Part shown: positions 52,211 through 61,438 of the stretch, piece by piece | Layout of the letters: every line of letters begins with the position of its first letter | Position numbering within the stretch: the first letter of the stretch is position 1 | Origin: Terriglobia bacterium | GTDB lineage: Bacteria; Acidobacteriota; Terriglobia; Terriglobales; Acidobacteriaceae | Direction: 5' to 3' | Assembly (NCBI GenBank): GCA_020072585.1 | Contig: JAIQGL010000021.1 | Span: forward strand, 62,001-126,000 | Length of the DNA stretch: 64,000 nt | The notes under the pieces: generated by a model | What the model was told of the DNA's origin: nothing | Database searches by the model: none | The model's input: the letters and a program-made list of their open reading frames with translations, nothing else | Position numbers and translations under genes: made by a program

Positions 52211-55132
52211 ATGAAATTCTGGCTGTCGGGGGCGCGCGCATGGGTCTCCGCTTTTATTGTCACCATTCTTCTTGTCTGTTCGGGCGCTTTGTTCGCGCAA
52301 GCCCCCTCCGGGCGTCTCCGCGGACAAGTCACCGATCCCACCGGCGCGGTCATTCCCGGGGCCAGCATCATGGTAAAGAATTCCAGCGGTCTGGTCGTCT
52401 CCACCACGTCAGATGGCGCCGGCGCCTATGACGTAAAAAACCTTGCGCCTGGCAAATACACTGTCAGCGTTACCGCCAAGGGCTTTGCTCCCACAAAGCA
52501 GGAGATCGAGGTTATCGCCGGGCAGGAGAAGAAAGCCGATATCGCGATGGAAATCCTGGTGAAGGAAGAAAGCATTGATGTCCAGGGTGACGCTGCCAAA
52601 GTGAGCACCGGCTCAGACAACAATGCCAGCAGCGTGGTCATCAGCGGCAAAGATCTTGACGCACTCTCTGACGATCCTGATGAGCTGCAATCAGAATTGC
52701 AGGCGCTTGCCGGCCCTTCTGCCGGACCGAACGGCGGGCAGATCTATATCGATGGCTTTACCGGCGGCCAGCTTCCGCCCAAATCTTCTATTCGTGAAAT
52801 CCGCATCAACCAGAACCCGTTTTCAGCGCAATATGATCGCATGGGCTTTGGCCGAATTGAGATCCTGACCAAGCCCGGCACAGACAAGCTGCATGGCCAG
52901 GTCTTTTTCAATGACAACCATTCTTTTTTTGACGCGCTGAACCCCTTTGCCGCTTCTGAACCTGATTTCAGCACGCAGATGATTAGTGGCAACGTGGGCG
53001 GGCCCCTGGGCAAAAAAGCCTCATATCAGATCAACGCGGAGCGCCGGAACATAAACGAAGCCGCGGTCGTATTGCCTGCGGCATTTGCCGCTGCAAACCA
53101 ACCGGTGGTAGGCGTGCTCAACCCCCGTGTGCGCACCAATTTCAGTTCGCGGTTTGATTACCAGCTCTCGGCCTCCAACACCGTGATGGTCCGATACCAG
53201 TTCACCCACAACCATGAAGAAAATAACGGTATCAGCCAGCTCTCTCTGCCGTCACAGGGTTTCAATCAGACCGGAAACGAAAACGAGATCCAGGTCAGTG
53301 ATACGCAGATTCTGAGTCCGCACGCCATCAATGAAACTCGCTTTGAGTGGGAGCGCGGCAGCACGGACCAGAACTCGCTTTTTCTTATTCCCGCCGTCAA
53401 CGTGCTGGGACAATTTACCGCCGGGGGAAATCCTCTTGGCATCAGCTCCGTGATTACCAACCACTATGAGGTGCAGAACTATACCTCCATCAATAAAGGC
53501 AATCACTTTCTGCGCCTGGGAGGGCGGCTCCGCGCCACCGCGAACTCCAGCACGTCAACGCAGAATTTCAACGGCACATATACGTTTGATTCACTGGCTG
53601 CGTTTCACAGCGGAACGCCCCGGCAGCTGACCATCCTTACCGGCAATCCGCTGATTGAAAACACCTTTGTGGATGGCGGACTTTATGCAGAAGATGATTG
53701 GAAGGTCCGGCCCAACATGACCCTTAGTTACGGGTTGCGTTTTGAAACTCAAAATGGCATCCAGGACCATGGCGACTGGGCGCCGCGTGTGGGTTTTGCC
53801 TGGGCCCTGGGCAGCAAGAAAAATGCTGCTCCTAAGACGGTCATCCGTACGGGGTTCGGGATTTTCTATGATCGTTTCGCGCAGAACCTGATCATGCAGA
53901 CGGAACGGCTCAACGGCATCAACCAAAAGCAGGTTACGATCACCGTCAAACCGAATGATACCTCTGCCGCCAACCTTGCGAACCAGGCGCTTCTCGCTTC
54001 ATTGTTTGCCACGTATCCCACAACGCCCTCTTTGAGCAGCCTGGCAGCAACGCCCACAACAACTTACGGCATTGATCCTTCATTGCGAACGCCCTATACG
54101 ATTCAGTTTGCTGGTTCCGTTGAGCGCCAGATCTCAAAGACCGCCACGCTTACCGGCACCTACCTTCACTCGCACGGCGTGCATCAGTTGTTTTCCAGCG
54201 TGTTGACTTCAACTCCCGTTCCGCAATACCAGTTTGAGTCTGGCGGGGTCTTCAACCAGAACCAATTGATCGCCAACTTCAATATGCGTGCTGGCGCCAG
54301 GCTGACCATCTTCAGCTTCTACATGTTCAGCCATGCCAACAGTGATACTTTCGGCGCCAACAGCTTTGCGTCCGATCCCACAAAAGGCGTTTCCGCCGAC
54401 TATGGACGTGCTGGGTTTGACGTCCGCCATCGTTTGTTTTTCGGTGGCACTGTTTCCTTGCCGCACGGCTTCCGCCTGAGCCCGTTCATGGTAGCCAACT
54501 CGGGCTCACCGTTCAACGTGATTGTTGGACAGGACCTGAATGGCGATTCCATCTTTAATGACCGGCCGGCCTTTGCCACCAGCTCTTCAGGCCCCAGCGC
54601 CAGCTCCTGCGCCACAGCTACGCCAAGTGCTCCAGTCTGTACCGAGCCTGGGTTTGCAGCGTTTAATATGTTCCCCGCCGCGGGCGACCCACGAGTCGCC
54701 GCCAACTTCGGCACCAGTCCGGCACAGTTCACGTTGAACATGCGCCTCAGCAAACTCATTGGCATTGGGCCTAAGATCGAAGCAGCCAGCAGTCCCGCGC
54801 CACAGAACGGGCAGCGCGGTGGTGGTCCGGGCGGCCCTCCGGGCGGTGGCCGTCCCGGTGAAGGTGGTCCGCGTGGTGGCGGCCCAGGTGGTCCGGGTGG
54901 CGGCCCGCGCGGGATGGGCGGTCCATTTGGCGGCGGGGAAAGGTCGAGCCAGCGTTACAGCCTCACCTTCAGCGTGAATGCGCGCAACCTTTTTAACAAC
55001 GTAAATCCCGCGCCGCCCATCGGCAACCTGAGCTCCGCCCTGTTTGGAAAGTCAACAGCCCTGGCTGGAGGCGTTTTCAATACTCAATCGGCCAACCGGC
55101 GCATTGATTTGCAAGTGATGTTTTCCTTCTGA
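52211..55132 (+). CDS. TonB-dependent receptor with Gly-rich periplasmic-strand insertion
   Basis: A protein of 973 residues from the ATG at 52211, with GAGGAGA seven bases upstream. The in-frame ATG at 52190 lacks a site. Signal peptide, carboxypeptidase-regulatory-like domain (about 30-110, RLRGQVTDPTGAVIPGASIM), plug (about 115-225), then a barrel ending in RRIDLQVMFSF with terminal Phe. Just before the last strands (about residues 860-910) lies an unusual Gly/Pro/Arg-rich stretch (GGGPGG, PRGGGPGG and similar) of about 45 residues that I do not know from such receptors. It probably sits in an extracellular loop or turn. It follows the DUF5666 gene directly. Confidence 0.9.
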   Translation: MKFWLSGARAWVSAFIVTILLVCSGALFAQAPSGRLRGQVTDPTGAVIPGASIMVKNSSGLVVSTTSDGAGAYDVKNLAPGKYTVSVTAKGFAPTKQEIEVIAGQEKKADIAMEILVKEESIDVQGDAAKVSTGSDNNASSVVISGKDLDALSDDPDELQSELQALAGPSAGPNGGQIYIDGFTGGQLPPKSSIREIRINQNPFSAQYDRMGFGRIEILTKPGTDKLHGQVFFNDNHSFFDALNPFAASEPDFSTQMISGNVGGPLGKKASYQINAERRNINEAAVVLPAAFAAANQPVVGVLNPRVRTNFSSRFDYQLSASNTVMVRYQFTHNHEENNGISQLSLPSQGFNQTGNENEIQVSDTQILSPHAINETRFEWERGSTDQNSLFLIPAVNVLGQFTAGGNPLGISSVITNHYEVQNYTSINKGNHFLRLGGRLRATANSSTSTQNFNGTYTFDSLAAFHSGTPRQLTILTGNPLIENTFVDGGLYAEDDWKVRPNMTLSYGLRFETQNGIQDHGDWAPRVGFAWALGSKKNAAPKTVIRTGFGIFYDRFAQNLIMQTERLNGINQKQVTITVKPNDTSAANLANQALLASLFATYPTTPSLSSLAATPTTTYGIDPSLRTPYTIQFAGSVERQISKTATLTGTYLHSHGVHQLFSSVLTSTPVPQYQFESGGVFNQNQLIANFNMRAGARLTIFSFYMFSHANSDTFGANSFASDPTKGVSADYGRAGFDVRHRLFFGGTVSLPHGFRLSPFMVANSGSPFNVIVGQDLNGDSIFNDRPAFATSSSGPSASSCATATPSAPVCTEPGFAAFNMFPAAGDPRVAANFGTSPAQFTLNMRLSKLIGIGPKIEAASSPAPQNGQRGGGPGGPPGGGRPGEGGPRGGGPGGPGGGPRGMGGPFGGGERSSQRYSLTFSVNARNLFNNVNPAPPIGNLSSALFGKSTALAGGVFNTQSANRRIDLQVMFSF

Positions 55133-55429
55133 TGTTTGTTCTCTCCGATGCTATGACACGGATTACAGACTCCATGTCTGCGGGGTTACGTTCATTTTTG
55201 TAGCCCCGCCTTCTACTCTGCTTATTTCGCGGCCCCACGCCGATTGAACCTGCCATAAATAGGTGTTGACATTCTCTGGCTCATCCCCCAAACTACCCGC
55301 GCTCATCAGTAAGTGCACGCAAAGCATGTGGTTCCCGTCAAGAAAGTGCACGTCAGGTGATTGCCCGTCCGCCGCGGCAATCTTGTAACGAAAGCAAAAC
55401 TCCTGCACTACAACGCATAGGTGAACCCA

Positions 55430-57010
55430 ATGAAAATCAGATTTTTAGCAGTTGCGTGTACCTGGGGAATGTTCATGGCTATGGCGTTAGCGGCCCATGC
55501 CCAGTTGGTGGACAACAACCTGGCTCCGCAGACTGCCAAAGCAGGAATCAGCAAATCGCTGGCGGACGAAATCGGTCCCGGTCGCGGCGATCTCATGACA
55601 CCAAACTCGTCTCTCTTCATCATCAATCGTGATCCCTTCCGCTCCGTGCGTCGCGGGCGGCAAATCTTCCAGCGCAAGTTCACCCGCGCTGAAGGTCAGG
55701 GTCCCAACAACAGTGACGGAAGAGGGAACCTCAACCTGGTAGGAGGAATCGGCGCTGGCCTTTCTGATAGCTGCGCCAGTTGCCACGGGCGTCCGCGCGG
55801 GTCCGCTGGAGCTGGAGGCGATGTGGCTACACGCCCTGACAGCCGTGACGCTCCACACCTATTCGGCCTTGGCCTGAGAGAGATGCTCGGCGACGAGATG
55901 ACGAGCGATATGCGTGCCATCCGTGCGCAGGCCGTGGCAGACGCCAAAAAGAAAGGCCAATCTGTAACGCGGCAACTGCTGACCAAAGGCGTTTCTTTCG
56001 GCAGCATCACCGCCAATCCAGATGGCAGCGTCAATACCGCCAATGTCTCCGGAGTGAATCCTGATTTGCGCGTGCGTCCCTTCTTTGCCGAGGGCAGCAC
56101 TATCTCGATTCGCGAATTCCTGGTTGGCGCGTTTCGCAATGAAATGGGTCTGCAGTCCGCCGATCTTGATCTGCTGAAGGCAGTTGAAGGGGCCCGCGTA
56201 GTGACCCCCGCCGGCATGGTACTGGATGGTTCGCTGGACAAGATTGAAGCGCCGCCCCTTACAGATGAGGGCACCGATCCTGATGGAGACGGCGTCACCA
56301 ACGAGCTGCCCACCAGCCTTGTGGACCACGAGGAATTTTATCTGCTTCACTATTTCAAACCTGCTGTTTACCAGCAGACTGAGAACACGCGGAAGGGAAG
56401 ACGGCTCTTTGACAAAATTGGCTGCGCTTCCTGCCACGTTGCTGACATGCTGATTGAGCATGACCGCCGCGTTGCAGACCTGGAGACGGTCTACGATCCG
56501 GTCCGCGGCAATATGAATCACCTGTTTGCCACGGCAACAGCCTCACTGCATGAGATCAATGACGGTTCAGGCTTCCCCACGATCAAGGTCCCCAACGGCG
56601 GGCCGTTTCTGGTGAAGGACATTTACACCGACTTCAAACGCCATGACCTGGGACCCAATTTCTATGAGCGCAACTATGACGGTACCTTGCAAAAGCAGTT
56701 CCTGACCCGTGCGCTATGGGGCGTCGGGACAACATCGCCGTACGGGCACGATGGACGCAGCATCAATCTGCATGAAGTGATCCTGCGTCACGGAGGAGAA
56801 TCGCTGGCGTCCCGGAACGCATATGCGCATCTGGAGCCGGAAGGCCAGGACGCGATACAAGCTTTCCTCAACTCGCTGGTCTTGTTCCCGCCCGACGATA
56901 CGGCTTCAACTCTGGATCCCGGCAACCGGCAAACGGTGAACTTCCCGCAGTTTGGCCACGGCAGCATCAAACTGACGGTCTTGTTTAACGACCCTACCGA
57001 TCCGGAATAA
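55430..57010 (+). CDS. Dihaem oxidoreductase (DUF1111 / thiol oxidoreductase-like)
   Basis: A protein of 526 residues from the ATG at 55430 (AGGTG six bases upstream), with a signal peptide. There are two haem c motifs: CASCH at 115-119 and CASCH at about 333-337. LDPGNRQTVNFPQFGHGS and GTTSPYGHDGRSINLHEVIL near the C-terminus supply distal residues of the family that is annotated as dihaem thiol oxidoreductase or DUF1111 and is related to MauG/cytochrome c peroxidases. It probably transfers electrons in the periplasm; the natural substrate is not established. It has its own terminator at 57075 and no partner gene beside it. Confidence 0.9.
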   Translation: MKIRFLAVACTWGMFMAMALAAHAQLVDNNLAPQTAKAGISKSLADEIGPGRGDLMTPNSSLFIINRDPFRSVRRGRQIFQRKFTRAEGQGPNNSDGRGNLNLVGGIGAGLSDSCASCHGRPRGSAGAGGDVATRPDSRDAPHLFGLGLREMLGDEMTSDMRAIRAQAVADAKKKGQSVTRQLLTKGVSFGSITANPDGSVNTANVSGVNPDLRVRPFFAEGSTISIREFLVGAFRNEMGLQSADLDLLKAVEGARVVTPAGMVLDGSLDKIEAPPLTDEGTDPDGDGVTNELPTSLVDHEEFYLLHYFKPAVYQQTENTRKGRRLFDKIGCASCHVADMLIEHDRRVADLETVYDPVRGNMNHLFATATASLHEINDGSGFPTIKVPNGGPFLVKDIYTDFKRHDLGPNFYERNYDGTLQKQFLTRALWGVGTTSPYGHDGRSINLHEVILRHGGESLASRNAYAHLEPEGQDAIQAFLNSLVLFPPDDTASTLDPGNRQTVNFPQFGHGSIKLTVLFNDPTDPE

Positions 57011-57074
57011 CGGAGAGGCGAAATACGACGGACGAGCCTGACGTTAGTGGCTGTGGCTTCAGCCGCTACACAGA

Positions 57075-57115
57075 GCGGATCGCCAACTTGTTGTGGCGGT
57101 CTGCTTTCTTTTTTT
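57075..57115 (+). terminator. Intrinsic terminator of the dihaem oxidoreductase
   Basis: A 10-bp stem with two G-T pairs (GCGGATCGCC 57075-57084, GGCGGTCTGC 57095-57104) followed by TTTCTTTTTTT. It begins 64 bp after the stop codon. Confidence 0.85.
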
Positions 57116-57146
57116 GTGGTTGGTCTGTGCTGCGCGCGAGGCGACC

Positions 57147-59744
57147 TTATGCCACGGCGTTTGGCTGTATGGCTGGTGCCAGCGAGTGCGCCTTGTTGCC
57201 GCCCTCGGCGCGCGCCACTTCCAGCGCGCTTTCCACGCGGTTGATCACCTCGGTGACCATGTCCACGGCATCAAAGCGCTCCAGCAGCACGGCTTCTGCT
57301 ATGCCCACGCTGATCGGTGGCGTGCGGTCCGTGCCGGGGATTTTTATTGGCGCCAGCACTTTCCGCATCTTGTCCACCACCAGAAAAGCGTTTTTCTCCG
57401 TTGTGTCAGAGAGCACCAGGGCGATTGTGGTGAGATCGTAGCGGACGGCGACGTCATTCTGGCGGATGTGCGAAGCCAGCGCCTGCCCGATCTGCTGCAT
57501 CATGCTCTCCACCTCGCCCTCGCCGATTTCCTTGGCCAACGCTGACGCTTTACCAAAGTGAAGCAGCATCAGGGTCATGGGCGTTTTCTGCTGTAGTGAC
57601 CGCCGCACTTCAGAGAGCAACACGTCCAGGTAGGAAGCGCGCTTCAGCAGCCCGGACTTCTCGTCGGTGACAGCCAATGTTTTCATGAGTGTCCGCAGGC
57701 GGACGTTGCTCACCGCCAGCACCATCTGCTCGGCAATCGTCTTGAGCACCACAACGTCCGTTTGCTGCCACTGCCGGGGAGAGGTCTGTTCCAGGATCAG
57801 GATGCCTGACTGCTCGCCTGAGTCGATGAGGGACACCGCGAGCAGAGACTCAATATTCAAGGCATGAATATGCTCCGCCGCCGGCGCCAACTCACGCGAG
57901 GCCTTGGCATTCGGAATGTTTGCTGGGCCGTTCGCCGCCAGTTGCTGCGTCAGACCGATGAGTTTTACGATCGCCATCACGTCAGATTGCTTCACTCCCG
58001 GCGCGCAATATTCCAGCGCCGCGGAAGGCGGTTTGCCGATGGTGCACAGTCCGGCCACGCAGCGGCTGGCGTTAAAGTGCCGTCCAATATCGTTTACCGC
58101 GGTGAACAACACGCTCTTCACATTGGCCTGGCGATAGATGTTGCGTGTGATTTCGGTGACGCGGGCAAAATTGTCGACCGCGTTCTCTTCATACTGTGAA
58201 ACGGGAGCTGCCGGTGAAGGAGCAGGAGGCTTTTGTTCCTTCAATGGCTCGGACACCCCGGGCTGGGCAATTGCTTTTGATACCGCGGCGGCCACTTCAT
58301 ACACCGGCGTGAATCCGGCGGATATATAAAGGTGGCGAAGCTTCTCGTTTTTCTGCTCTTCGCGCGGAAACAGTTTGCTTACGCGTTCCAGACGTTCCAA
58401 TGCCTTGGAGCGCATGCCATATTGCAGGTAAATTTCCGCCTGGAGAATGAAATCTTCCAGCACGGTCGGCTCTGATTCGCGCACGGGCGCTGCGGCAGCG
58501 GGGGTCGGCGTTACCGCCGCCGCCGCTTCCGGCTTGCTATCGACACGATGAAAGCGATTGGCAATACGGCTGTATTGGTTGTCGTCAATGCGGCCGCGCA
58601 GCATTTCCAGGCGTTTGCCATGGCCGGGCTCATAGGGATCAAGTTCAGCCGCCCGGTCCAGCGTCTCGCCCGCCTGCCCGTATTTTCCCGCGGCATAATA
58701 CAGTTGAAAAATCTTCAGCAGAGTGCGGCTGTATTCGTGCTCGCGGTTGGCGGTATCAAAGAGCTTGACCAGGTATTCGGTGAACCCGAGCGTGGCCAGC
58801 CGGCGGTCTGACATTTCATACATGCTGGTGATGAACTCGCGCCGCCGCCCTGCCGCGGTTTCATGGTGTTCAAGCTTCTTCGCCAGTTCCAGCGCGCCAC
58901 GCGTGTCATTCACGTCCAGGTACACGCCGATCAATGAAGCAACTTCTTCCAGTTGCTGCGGGTCTTTCTCAAATAGCTCCCACGTATATGGTTCGGCTTC
59001 CGCCGGCCGTTTGGCGGCCATCAGTGCATGCGCATACAGCTCGCGCAGCTCAGGAAGGCCTTTTACCCTGGTAACCACGCTCTCCAGCACGGCCAGGCAC
59101 TCCTTGACGGCATTCCGTGAGAACAGGCCGCGCCCGTATAGAAAAATGGCCTGGAAGTTGAGCGGATCAAAATTGTAGGCCCGTTCGTAGGACTGAAAGC
59201 CCGAGCCCGGCGACTCCTGGTCCTGTAGCAGCCCGAGCTGAACAAAGCTTGAAGCAGCGGTCTTGCCTTCTCCCAGAGCGGCGGCCTTTTCCGCCGTGAG
59301 CTGGAGGTTTTCAATCGTGGGTGAAAGTTCAACGATCCGCTTGCATGCTGCCAGGGCCTGTTTATCTTTCTTCTGCCGTTCAAAACCCTGCAATGCGCTC
59401 TGGTATGCCTCCAGTGCCTCATTGCGGTCACGCTTCTCCGTGAGCTGGGCAAAGTGGAAGGTCTGCATCGGCGTGGGGGTAGTGATCTTGCACAGCTTTT
59501 TATAGGTGATGGAGCCTTTGGCGCTCTCGCCTGCCTCAAACTCCTGCTCGAACAAGCCGCTAAACAGGTCAGCCGCCTCGGCGCGCCGGTCCAGCACCAG
59601 GCAGAGGTCGGCGGCAGCCTGGCGCACCTGGTCATTTCTGGGTTCTTCGTCAAGAATACCCAGATACTCTTCCAGCGCAGCCTCAGGCTTGCTTCTTTGC
59701 AGGTACTTTTCCGCTTTTTCCAGTCGCTTGGAGATGTCCGCCAT
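57147..59744 (-). CDS. TPR-GAF protein with degenerate GGDEF domain
   Basis: A protein of 865 residues without a signal peptide. Residues 1-480 are tetratricopeptide-like helical repeats (AEKYLQRSKPEAALEEYLGI, ASLIGVYLDVNDTRGALELA). A Pro/Ala linker (about 405-425 and 508-525) and a GAF-like domain (about 530-690, ITRNIYRQANVKSVLFTAVN, HIHALNIESLLAVSLID) follow. The C-terminal domain (about 693-850) has the diguanylate cyclase frame (VTDEKSGLLKRASYLDVLL), but at the GGDEF position (about 768-778) the text is RYDLTTIALVL. The metal Asp and the whole GGDEF signature are lost. It can hardly make cyclic-di-GMP and may be a scaffold or ligand sensor. GAGGA precedes the ATG. Confidence 0.85.
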   Translation of the reverse strand: MADISKRLEKAEKYLQRSKPEAALEEYLGILDEEPRNDQVRQAAADLCLVLDRRAEAADLFSGLFEQEFEAGESAKGSITYKKLCKITTPTPMQTFHFAQLTEKRDRNEALEAYQSALQGFERQKKDKQALAACKRIVELSPTIENLQLTAEKAAALGEGKTAASSFVQLGLLQDQESPGSGFQSYERAYNFDPLNFQAIFLYGRGLFSRNAVKECLAVLESVVTRVKGLPELRELYAHALMAAKRPAEAEPYTWELFEKDPQQLEEVASLIGVYLDVNDTRGALELAKKLEHHETAAGRRREFITSMYEMSDRRLATLGFTEYLVKLFDTANREHEYSRTLLKIFQLYYAAGKYGQAGETLDRAAELDPYEPGHGKRLEMLRGRIDDNQYSRIANRFHRVDSKPEAAAAVTPTPAAAAPVRESEPTVLEDFILQAEIYLQYGMRSKALERLERVSKLFPREEQKNEKLRHLYISAGFTPVYEVAAAVSKAIAQPGVSEPLKEQKPPAPSPAAPVSQYEENAVDNFARVTEITRNIYRQANVKSVLFTAVNDIGRHFNASRCVAGLCTIGKPPSAALEYCAPGVKQSDVMAIVKLIGLTQQLAANGPANIPNAKASRELAPAAEHIHALNIESLLAVSLIDSGEQSGILILEQTSPRQWQQTDVVVLKTIAEQMVLAVSNVRLRTLMKTLAVTDEKSGLLKRASYLDVLLSEVRRSLQQKTPMTLMLLHFGKASALAKEIGEGEVESMMQQIGQALASHIRQNDVAVRYDLTTIALVLSDTTEKNAFLVVDKMRKVLAPIKIPGTDRTPPISVGIAEAVLLERFDAVDMVTEVINRVESALEVARAEGGNKAHSLAPAIQPNAVA

Positions 59745-59944
59745 GGGTCAACGTCCTCAGAATACTCTCGGACAGGCCGGCCGAGATGCACCGAGGCTGA
59801 GATATCCAATTCTATGCGGAATTGACGGGGCACTCAATCCTCGAGGGTAAATGACGTGTCACAAGGGTAACGTATTGCAAGGATAAATCTCTGAAACTAA
59901 ACGAGTCTGGCAATCGGCGCTTACAACCGTTATAACTTTTCCCG

Positions 59945-61270
59945 ATGATTCAACAAGAGCAGGGACTAAAAAGGGAGCTGACCGCACGGCAGATGGCCAT
60001 GGTGGCCGTAGGAGGCTCGATTGGGACCGGTTTATTGCTTGGTTCCGGCGCCGCTATTGAGGTAGCCGGACCTGCCGTGGTGCTCACATTTGTGTTGAGC
60101 GCGCTCATTTCCTGGACCGTTGCCATGGCGCTGGGAGAGATGTCCGCCGTCCACCCGGCCGCAGGCTCATTTGGCGTCTATGCCGATCTATACGTCAACC
60201 GCTGGGCGGGGTTCGTCGCCCGCTACGGGTACTGGTTTTCAGTGGTGATGGTCGTGGGATCTGAGGTGGTGGCCGCAGCCACCTACATGCGCCATTGGTA
60301 TCCCGACGTGCCTGCTCTGGTGTGGATGGTAACGTTCGGGTTGTTCCTGCTGGCGATCAATTTTTTCTCCGTTGGCCATTACGGCACGTTTGAATACTGG
60401 TTTGCCCTGCTGAAAGTAGTCACGATCTTCGTATTCATCGTGATGGGCGCGGCTTTGCTCTTTGCCGGGAAGGTCCGGCCGCAGTATTTCGCGCAGGGCG
60501 GTTTTGCTCCCCAGGGCTGGTCGGCGCCTCTGCTGGCCATATCTTTTGGACTGTACAGTTTTCTTGGCATTGAGATGGTGGCCATCTCCTCCGGGGAGGC
60601 GCGGTCGAGCAGGGAAGTGGCGCGCGCCACCCGCATTGCTTTCATGGTGCTGGTATTTGTTTATGTGGGTGCGATGGCCGAGCTGGTGGGCGTGCTGCCA
60701 TGGAAAAACGCCGGCGTCTCTGAAAGCCCATTTGTCACAGTGTTTAAAGTGGCGGGAATCCCCGCGGCTGGTTTCATCATGAATGTGGTGGTGCTCTCGG
60801 CCGCGCTCTCCGGCGCGAATGCCAGCCTGTATGTCACATCGCGCATGCTGTTTTCCATTGCGCGCTCAGGGTACGCACCGCAGCGCATGGGCGTGCTGAA
60901 CCAGAACGGTGTGCCCATGGGTGCGCTTCTGGTCTCCATGCTTGGGATTGTGGTGGCCATATTGCTTCAGCTTCGTACAAAGAACGCTTATCTTTACATC
61001 ATCAACGCCGCGCTGGTTGGTGGAATGATCGCGTGGCTCATTTCGTTGCTGGCGCATGTCCGCTTCCGCCAGACCGTTTCCGATGCTCAATTGGCTGAGA
61101 TCGGTCTGCGTTCACCTCTGGGCGGAACCGGCTCCATTCTGGGATTCATCGCGATTGTGGCCGCGATCGCGTGCACCTGGTGGGTTTCGCAATCAAGCGT
61201 TGCCGCCAAGAGCGCAGGAATTTATTTCGTGGTGTTGAGCGTGGCGTACCTGCTGGTGCGGAAGAAGTAG
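59945..61270 (+). CDS. APC-family amino acid permease
   Basis: An inner-membrane transporter of 441 residues with twelve predicted helices. The N-terminal motif MVAVGGSIGTGLLLGSGAAI and the helix 3-4 region GEMSAVHPAAGSFGVYAD are the substrate-backbone-binding segments of the AAT branch (GABA, lysine, aromatic or proline permeases). FGLYSFLGIEMVAISSGEA and VPMGALLVSMLGIVVA are later helices. Import by proton symport is expected; the amino acid is not predictable. The C-terminus is complete and short. There is no clear Shine-Dalgarno. The gene is convergent with the other permease, with an inverted repeat in the 168-bp gap. Confidence 0.92.
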   Translation: MIQQEQGLKRELTARQMAMVAVGGSIGTGLLLGSGAAIEVAGPAVVLTFVLSALISWTVAMALGEMSAVHPAAGSFGVYADLYVNRWAGFVARYGYWFSVVMVVGSEVVAAATYMRHWYPDVPALVWMVTFGLFLLAINFFSVGHYGTFEYWFALLKVVTIFVFIVMGAALLFAGKVRPQYFAQGGFAPQGWSAPLLAISFGLYSFLGIEMVAISSGEARSSREVARATRIAFMVLVFVYVGAMAELVGVLPWKNAGVSESPFVTVFKVAGIPAAGFIMNVVVLSAALSGANASLYVTSRMLFSIARSGYAPQRMGVLNQNGVPMGALLVSMLGIVVAILLQLRTKNAYLYIINAALVGGMIAWLISLLAHVRFRQTVSDAQLAEIGLRSPLGGTGSILGFIAIVAAIACTWWVSQSSVAAKSAGIYFVVLSVAYLLVRKK

Positions 61271-61281
61271 GATTTTTTCTA

Positions 61282-61383
61282 AAATCTCGAGCTCCAGCGA
61301 GAGATCCCTATGATCTGAGAAAACTCCAGGCGAGAAGAGGCGAACAGCAAAGCGATAGAGATCTCTCGCTCCGCTCGAGATTT
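61282..61383. repeat. Large inverted repeat between the two permeases
   Basis: AAATCTCGAGCTCCAGCGAG AGATC (61282-61306) and GATCTCTCGCTCCG CTCGAGATTT (61360-61383) are complementary at most positions around a 53-base centre. The TCGCTCCGCT motif is repeated at 61447-61471, inside the end of the next gene. Confidence 0.75.
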
Positions 61384-61438
61384 CAGGAAAAGGTCTCGCT
61401 TATTTACATCCCAAGGCCTCAACTTGAGTTTTTTCATC

